A DNA stretch of 28,378 nt from Clostridium sp. CAG:710 (GTDB taxonomy: Bacteria; Bacillota_I; Bacilli_A; RF39; UBA660): contig HF996838.1 in the NCBI GenBank assembly GCA_000432595.1, forward strand, positions 1 to 28,378. The letters are read 5' to 3'. Both the position numbers and the translations under genes were made by a program. Of this stretch, positions 24,451 to 28,378 are shown piece after piece. The notes under the pieces are model-generated. The model was not told the DNA's origin and searched no databases. It worked only from the letters and a program-made list of their open reading frames with translations. Within the stretch, counting starts at the first letter, position 1. Every line of letters starts with the position of its first letter.

Positions 24451-24855
24451 TTATTTTTTTTCACACTTTGTTTTATCACAAGTATACTCCGTTCCATTTA
24501 TTCTAACATTCAATGAAATTGGACTATAAGTGGTTTCATTTGCTTTCTTTATTTGCACTTCACCAGCTGAAGAAATTTGAAAGGAAGCATCGGTAAGATC
24601 ATCTGAAGATACTCTATTACTGTTTTTGCTAAATAATCCTTCTGTTTCTAGCTCGCTAAATTCAACATTATTAGTCTTATACATATCACAATAAGTATTA
24701 ACTGCATTCTCTAAAGTTTGAACATAAAATGTACCTTTTTCCTCTGCATTATTTTGCATTATGTTACTACTTACTGGTATTACTATTAATAATACTAATC
24801 CTATTATAACTATTACTACTATTAATTCTGTTAATGTAAAACCTTTTTTATTCAT
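24451..24855 (-). CDS. Type IV prepilin-like protein
   Basis: This 134-residue product has a classic class III signal, MNKKGFTLTELIVV: cleavage after Gly leaves an N-methylated Phe and the conserved Glu5, with a hydrophobic stem VIVIIGLVLLIVIPVSS. It resembles ComGC-type major pseudopilins or small pilins. The globular part contains one early cysteine and a C-terminal pair in EYTCDKTKCEKK, which could close a disulfide loop. The ATG has only weak ribosome-site similarity and lies 7 bases after the stop of the upstream gene, so coupling is likely. No assembly ATPase, platform protein or prepilin peptidase is in the window. Confidence 0.88.
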   Translation of the reverse strand: MNKKGFTLTELIVVIVIIGLVLLIVIPVSSNIMQNNAEEKGTFYVQTLENAVNTYCDMYKTNNVEFSELETEGLFSKNSNRVSSDDLTDASFQISSAGEVQIKKANETTYSPISLNVRINGTEYTCDKTKCEKK

Positions 24856-24862
24856 AATCTTA

Positions 24863-25276
24863 TTACTTACACTCTACTTTAGTACAAGTGTAATCTCCTC
24901 CATCTTTTGTAAATTTTAATTCAAATCTATTTTCAAATGTTTGAGTATTATTATAATTGTAATAACTTACTTTATTATTTTCTTTAGATAAAGTTATATT
25001 ATCGCCACTAATTACTACACTAGGATCACTAAATTCATCTAAATATCCATTTAGTTTTAATATATTAGTTAACTCATCATATGTATAAATCTTATTATAT
25101 GATTCTGGTAAATCTTTAGTTGAATAAGACTCTATCGCTTCTTGATATTTAGCTACATAATTCTTAAAATCTTTTGTAGAATCATTACTTAAAACCTTCA
25201 TAAATATAAATCCAATAGCTACTACAACTACTATTGCAACTATAACAATCTTTGTATAATCTGTACTTCTTCTCAT
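24863..25276 (-). CDS. Membrane-anchored pilin-like companion protein
   Basis: I do not recognise the whole protein. The 137-residue product has a short basic N-terminus (MRRSTDYTK), one strong hydrophobic helix (IVIVAIVVVVAIGFIFM) and a soluble extracellular part of about 105 residues. It lacks a GFxxxE prepilin cleavage motif, so it is not processed as a normal pilin. Its C-terminus GDYTCTKVECK closely matches EYTCDKTKCEKK of the next gene, suggesting a shared ancestor or a fold that is paired with it. GGTGAGAAT precedes the ATG, and an extended -10 promoter lies just upstream. It is the first gene of the two-gene unit. Confidence 0.78.
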   Translation of the reverse strand: MRRSTDYTKIVIVAIVVVVAIGFIFMKVLSNDSTKDFKNYVAKYQEAIESYSTKDLPESYNKIYTYDELTNILKLNGYLDEFSDPSVVISGDNITLSKENNKVSYYNYNNTQTFENRFELKFTKDGGDYTCTKVECK

Positions 25277-25291
25277 ATTCTCACCATAATA

Positions 25292-25320
25292 ATTATAGCA
25301 TTGCCACTATCAAAATACAA
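25292..25320 (-). promoter_or_regulatory. Promoter of the pilin-like operon
   Basis: On the minus strand TTGTAT (25315-25320) and TATAAT (25292-25297) have a 17-base spacer, and TGC directly before the -10 makes it an extended -10 promoter. Confidence 0.75.
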
Positions 25321-25351
25321 GATTAATCATATAGTATAATGGGTGGTAAGA

Positions 25352-25570
25352 ATGTTTAATAGCAAAAAACATGGATTCTTCTGTAGATGCGATATGTGCA
25401 AGTACAAAAGAATCCATAGTGTTTGGTATCTATGCCTATTAGCTGCGTTAGTAATAATAATATTTTATCAAGCAATACTATTAATATTTATAACATCAAG
25501 ACTAAATGCTGTCTTCCTACTTTTTATGCTTATTATTCTCACCATTGGAATTGGCAGGATGATAATCTGA
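25352..25570 (+). CDS. Small two-helix membrane protein with CxCxxC
   Basis: I do not recognise this 72-residue protein. After MFNSKKHGFFCRCDMCKYKR, with cysteines spaced CxCxxC, it has two hydrophobic helices (about 27-47 and 52-70). GGGTGG lies 5 bases before the ATG; the GTG at 25343 is less likely. Its last 54 bases overlap the 3' end of the ysxE-like gene on the other strand. The TATAAT at 25335-25340 is too close to the ribosome site to serve as its promoter. The gene is plausible because of its ribosome site, hydrophobic layout and ordered cysteines, but it could be spurious. Confidence 0.55.
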   Translation: MFNSKKHGFFCRCDMCKYKRIHSVWYLCLLAALVIIIFYQAILLIFITSRLNAVFLLFMLIILTIGIGRMII

Positions 25571-26437
25571 TATTATTTTATTAGATGCAATTAATTTTTC
25601 TATTAAATAATAAACCTCTTTTGTATTTATTACTTCTTCTTTATTTAATTCTAATTTATCTGGTATAAGCATTAAAGAAAATAATAAATATAATTCTTCA
25701 CTCGTTAATGGATTATTTTTAAGATATAGTGCTAACAATGTCTTAAATGGTACATTTAAAAAATCATTATTATAAAATGTAAGTAAATCATAAATAGGAC
25801 TATCTACTCTTGCATTATCCCAACTTATCAAAAATCTATTTTCTGTTCCTATTAAATGATCTAGTTCTAGATTACCATGTATTAAACATAATCTTCTAGA
25901 ACTTTTTTTTGATTCTTCATCATACCATTTATCTAGAAAATATTTACTAGCATCTAAACTTCTAAAAATCCAAGAAATATTTCTAATTAATAAATATAGA
26001 CTAGGAGGTATAAATTGTTGTTCTTCTATAACTAATCTTATATTATCATAATATTTTGTAAGACTCTCTATATAATCTGTTTTCTCTTCATAAAAAGCTT
26101 TTACTTCTTCACTACTAATACTTTTATAAAAAGCTGTTTTATTATGTAATAATGAATCAAGTAAAATTATATCATTTGCTCGTGATGCCCTATCATCATG
26201 AACCTCATCTATATAAGGAAATATCATAAAATCATCTTGATCATCATTTATATAATCAAGATAATTATCAAATCCTCTACTATTTAAATATCTAAATAGT
26301 TCCCTAGTATCCTTATTTTTTCTTTTCTTAACAACAAACTTTCCACTTGGAGAATCAATTATTCTTATATTATTATTAAGTGTTAATTTATCTATTCTAT
26401 AATTATATTTTTCTAAAACATCTTTAACACTATTCAT
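25517..26437 (-). CDS. ysxE: YsxE/CotS-like spore coat kinase-fold protein
   Basis: The 306-residue product has the aminoglycoside-phosphotransferase/CotS kinase-like fold, found in several spore coat proteins. The N-lobe includes FVVKKRKNK and FMIFPYIDE; the C-lobe contains LCLIHGNLELDHLI (185-196) and FLISWDNARVDSPIYDLLTFY (202-222). The usual catalytic HGD is HGN here, and the metal-binding Asp of the IDW-type motif is Ser (SWD). It is therefore probably a pseudokinase. Its start overlaps the spoVID-like gene by 8 bases, so the two are coupled; spoVID-ysxE is the pairing I recall from Bacillus. Coat or spore-assembly function is inferred from this context. Confidence 0.8.
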   Translation of the reverse strand: MNSVKDVLEKYNYRIDKLTLNNNIRIIDSPSGKFVVKKRKNKDTRELFRYLNSRGFDNYLDYINDDQDDFMIFPYIDEVHDDRASRANDIILLDSLLHNKTAFYKSISSEEVKAFYEEKTDYIESLTKYYDNIRLVIEEQQFIPPSLYLLIRNISWIFRSLDASKYFLDKWYDEESKKSSRRLCLIHGNLELDHLIGTENRFLISWDNARVDSPIYDLLTFYNNDFLNVPFKTLLALYLKNNPLTSEELYLLFSLMLIPDKLELNKEEVINTKEVYYLIEKLIASNKIISDYHPANSNGENNKHKK

Positions 26438-27278
26438 TTTTACTTGAAGAAGGTACTATAATTTTACTGCCTGTTTTTATATCACTCATATCGTTATATT
26501 CTTCCAACTCTTCTCTTGTTACTCCATATTTTTGTAACACTACATCTATTGTATCTTCTTCTTTCATTATATATACAGAATATGTTTTATATGTTTCTAT
26601 ATTATCTTTAAATGATGAAAATATTGAACTAACATTATTATTTACCATCTGAGGTTTATTAGTATCATTATTAGTATTATTATTAGAGGTATTATCTTCA
26701 TATATTAATTCATTACTAGTTTCTACACTCTCAGCATTATTAATAGTAGTATTATCATTATTATTTTGTTCACTTTCTTCTTCTACTATTTCTTTTTTAC
26801 TATCAAATTCAAGTGGAACTTTTTTTGACGTATCTAAAAACAAATCATCAAGTACTCCATCATTTTTTGACTCTCTATTACCACTATTTTTATCTTCTAA
26901 TTCTAAAGTATCAAAATCTTCAATTACATCTTCAACAGGTAAAACTACTTCTTTTTCTTCTATGTTATCAATACATAATGTTATATTAAGCCTCATTTTT
27001 TCTTCATCAATAATTTCATAAGTAAAATCATCTATATCAAGTGTTATATTTGATGTATCATATTTTTCATCTAATTCTATATCTACAGGTATTTTATATG
27101 AAAACTCCTCATCTATTTGACTTGCTTGTGTCATTTTATATGTTCCTTCAAGAATAAAATAGCCACTTATTAAATTATCTTTTTCTACTCTTAATGTATG
27201 TTCCAAAGAGATGCTTGTTACTTTTGAAATCATTGTTTTAAATTCAATTTCCTTTGTAAAAGGTACTAACTTTTTCAT
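26430..27278 (-). CDS. spoVID: SpoVID-like spore coat morphogenesis protein
   Basis: SpoVID coats the forespore and links the coat to its base layers. The 282-residue product has an N-terminal beta domain of the SpoVID/DUF3794 type: EIEFKTMISKVTSISLEHT and SGYFILEGTYKMT with the recurrent strand pattern. An acidic, Asn/Glu-rich linker (about 140-215) follows, then a C-terminal LysM domain (about 233-282) starting YSVYIMKEEDTIDVVL and containing YGVTREELEEYN, ending near IIVPSSSKNE. The LysM would bind peptidoglycan or SafA-type partners. AGGAAGGAGCGAT precedes the ATG. The gene is followed by the ysxE-like gene with overlap. A SigE-type promoter candidate lies upstream. Confidence 0.87.
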   Translation of the reverse strand: MKKLVPFTKEIEFKTMISKVTSISLEHTLRVEKDNLISGYFILEGTYKMTQASQIDEEFSYKIPVDIELDEKYDTSNITLDIDDFTYEIIDEEKMRLNITLCIDNIEEKEVVLPVEDVIEDFDTLELEDKNSGNRESKNDGVLDDLFLDTSKKVPLEFDSKKEIVEEESEQNNNDNTTINNAESVETSNELIYEDNTSNNNTNNDTNKPQMVNNNVSSIFSSFKDNIETYKTYSVYIMKEEDTIDVVLQKYGVTREELEEYNDMSDIKTGSKIIVPSSSKNE

Positions 27279-27298
27279 ATATCGCTCCTTCCTAATTA

Positions 27299-27326
27299 AG
27301 TATATGTATTAGTCAGTTTGATATAC
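27299..27326 (-). promoter_or_regulatory. Candidate SigE promoter of the spoVID-like gene
   Basis: On the minus strand GTATATC (27320-27326) and CATATACT (27299-27306) are separated by 13 bases. This resembles the SigE pattern (ATAT-type -35, CATA-type -10) and would fit the mother-cell expression known for spoVID in Bacillus. The match is imperfect and rests on sequence resemblance only. Confidence 0.4.
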
Positions 27327-27364
27327 CAAAAGGATATTTAAAATTTAGATTAGTACCATATTAA

Positions 27365-28378
27365 TTATACATTAGTCACTTGTTGTACTTTTGATCCTAA
27401 AAACATATTAGAAGTATTTGTCGCATTAGACGTTGTCCATTTATTTCCAACATGTATTGCACTAATACTCTTTGTATAAGTAAATATTTCTTCAAAGTTT
27501 TTAACATTTATTGTATCAAAATTTGTTAAATCTAAGCTTTCTAGCTTATAGCAAGCATAAAACATTTTAGCCATATCTGTTACTTTTGAGGTATTAAAAG
27601 ATGTTAAATTAATTCTAATTATACCAGTACAATCAGAAAACATACGTGACATAGTTGTTACGTTTGAAGTATTAAAGCTTGACAAATCCAATTCTAATAA
27701 TGATGTACAATCATAAAACATATATGACATATTAGTTACTTTTGATGTATCAAAACTTTTTAAATTTAATTTTAATAATGCCTTACAACCAAAAAACATA
27801 CGTGACATATTAGTTACATTAGATGTATTAAATCCAGATACATCTAATTCTTTTAAATTAGAGCAAGCCCAAAACATTTGTGTCATATCTTTAACTTTGG
27901 AAGTATTAAAGCCACTTACATCTAATTCTTCTAAAAGATTACAATTAACAAACATTTGTGCCATATTTGTTACATTAGATGTATCAAAACTTGATATATT
28001 TAATTTTTTAAGTTTTTTACATCCACCAAACATACCATTCATATTAGTTACTTTCAAAGTATTAAAGCTTGATAAATCCAAGGATTCTAAATTTTCAGAT
28101 TCGCTAAACATATGATACATATCAGTTACTTTCGATGTGTTTAATCCTTCTAAATTTATAGTTCTAGCCCCACAATGTGCAAACATATCGATCATATTTG
28201 TTACATTTCCTGTATCAAAATTTGTTACATCTACCATCTTTAATGAGTTAGTATAATAAAACAAATATGCCATATTTGTAACACCAAATGTATCTAGTTT
28301 TTCTAAATTTATTTCTTCTAGTACAGGCATTTTAGCAAAGTAAAAAGACATATTTGGATTTGCTATTACTCCACCATC
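27365..28378 (-). CDS. BspA-type leucine-rich repeat protein (DUF285), 5' truncated
   Basis: The frame runs off the window edge, so the N-terminus is missing; the in-frame ATG at 28351 is only internal. About twelve repeats of 26 residues (78 bases) follow the consensus L--LDLSSFNTS-VTNMS-MF--C, as in BspA/DUF285 surface proteins that bind host or other bacterial surfaces. The last repeat ends SKVQQVTNV with no sorting signal, LysM or membrane anchor, so attachment (if any) must be at the N-terminus or by another domain upstream. An exported, surface-exposed location is usual for the family, and the upstream part should hold the signal peptide. Stop is TAA at 27365-27367. Confidence 0.9.
   Translation of the reverse strand, partial: DGGVIANPNMSFYFAKMPVLEEINLEKLDTFGVTNMAYLFYYTNSLKMVDVTNFDTGNVTNMIDMFAHCGARTINLEGLNTSKVTDMYHMFSESENLESLDLSSFNTLKVTNMNGMFGGCKKLKKLNISSFDTSNVTNMAQMFVNCNLLEELDVSGFNTSKVKDMTQMFWACSNLKELDVSGFNTSNVTNMSRMFFGCKALLKLNLKSFDTSKVTNMSYMFYDCTSLLELDLSSFNTSNVTTMSRMFSDCTGIIRINLTSFNTSKVTDMAKMFYACYKLESLDLTNFDTINVKNFEEIFTYTKSISAIHVGNKWTTSNATNTSNMFLGSKVQQVTNV
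27567..28200 (-). repeat. Tandem 78-base coding repeats in the BspA-like gene
   Basis: Successive repeats show the same phase: GACAT motifs recur at 27648, 27726 and 27804, exactly 78 bases apart. Codons repeat the FNTSNVTNMS pattern with few changes. Such arrays are prone to copy-number change by recombination. Confidence 0.8.

Noticed and set aside
25335..25340. TATAAT as promoter for the small plus-strand membrane protein
   Set aside because: It is directly next to the ribosome site, so transcription would start within or after it; no -35 is seen.
27567..28200. The 78-base repeats as a CRISPR-like array
   Set aside because: Repeats are contiguous, coding and imperfect with no spacers; they are leucine-rich repeat codons.

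Overview
The window is a very AT-rich, densely coded bacterial chromosome segment. TGA is used as a stop (for example at the ends of spoIIGA and lon) and tryptophan is TGG, so the standard bacterial code applies and this is not a UGA-Trp mycoplasma. Shine-Dalgarno sequences are strong (AGGAGG type), promoters are sigma-A like, both tRNA synthetase operons carry T-box leaders, and there are endospore genes (spoIIGA-sigE, spoVID, a ysxE/CotS-like gene). Together these point to a low-GC, probably gut-associated, uncultured Bacillota with spore-formation ancestry. The exact lineage cannot be fixed from this window. Nearly all genes are on the minus strand; only a DUF192 gene, a lipoprotein gene and one small membrane protein are on the plus strand.

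Layout by position. 60-2687: PMCA-type calcium P-type ATPase. 2761-3681: phage-endolysin-like M23 peptidase with an SH3 domain. 3767-4734: zinc-ribbon/DUF4234 membrane protein coupled to a DUF2752 membrane protein. 4880-5098: small unknown protein behind a palindromic operator-like site. 5232-5308: elongator tRNA-Met with its own promoter and terminator. 5385-6185: SDR oxidoreductase. 6415-7892: spoIIGA-sigE, the sporulation mother-cell sigma factor and its processing protease. 7965-11371: Ala T-box, dNMP-kinase-like gene and alaS. 11374-12522: AI-2E/YrrI-family permease. 12640-12798: a 52-residue membrane protein. 12866-15319: small unknown gene plus recD2. 15451-16891: Flp pilin, DUF192 and uppP. 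16950-19930: lon and an unknown 226-residue protein. 20084-20848: LppM-like lipoprotein. 20857-24387: Val T-box, HD-domain gene and valS. 24451-25276: two pilin-like proteins. 25352-27278: small CxCxxC membrane protein, ysxE-like and spoVID-like genes. 27365-28378: 5'-truncated BspA/DUF285 leucine-rich repeat protein.

Two blocks resemble gene neighbourhoods I recall from Bacillus: recD2 ... yrrI-alaS, and spoVID-ysxE-valS with lon nearby. Here they have been opened by insertion of pilin genes, an HD gene and a dNMP-kinase-like gene. In both synthetase operons the first gene after the T-box is not the synthetase but an overlapping nucleotide-enzyme-like gene, so charging of tRNA-Ala or tRNA-Val would also control those enzymes. 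No CRISPR array, transposase or complete prophage is visible. I found no complete, clearly new multi-gene system. The best leads are the paired pilin-like genes with a shared cysteine tail, the T-box-controlled extra enzymes, the endolysin-like orphan with a cationic tail, and the palindrome before the 72-residue gene.
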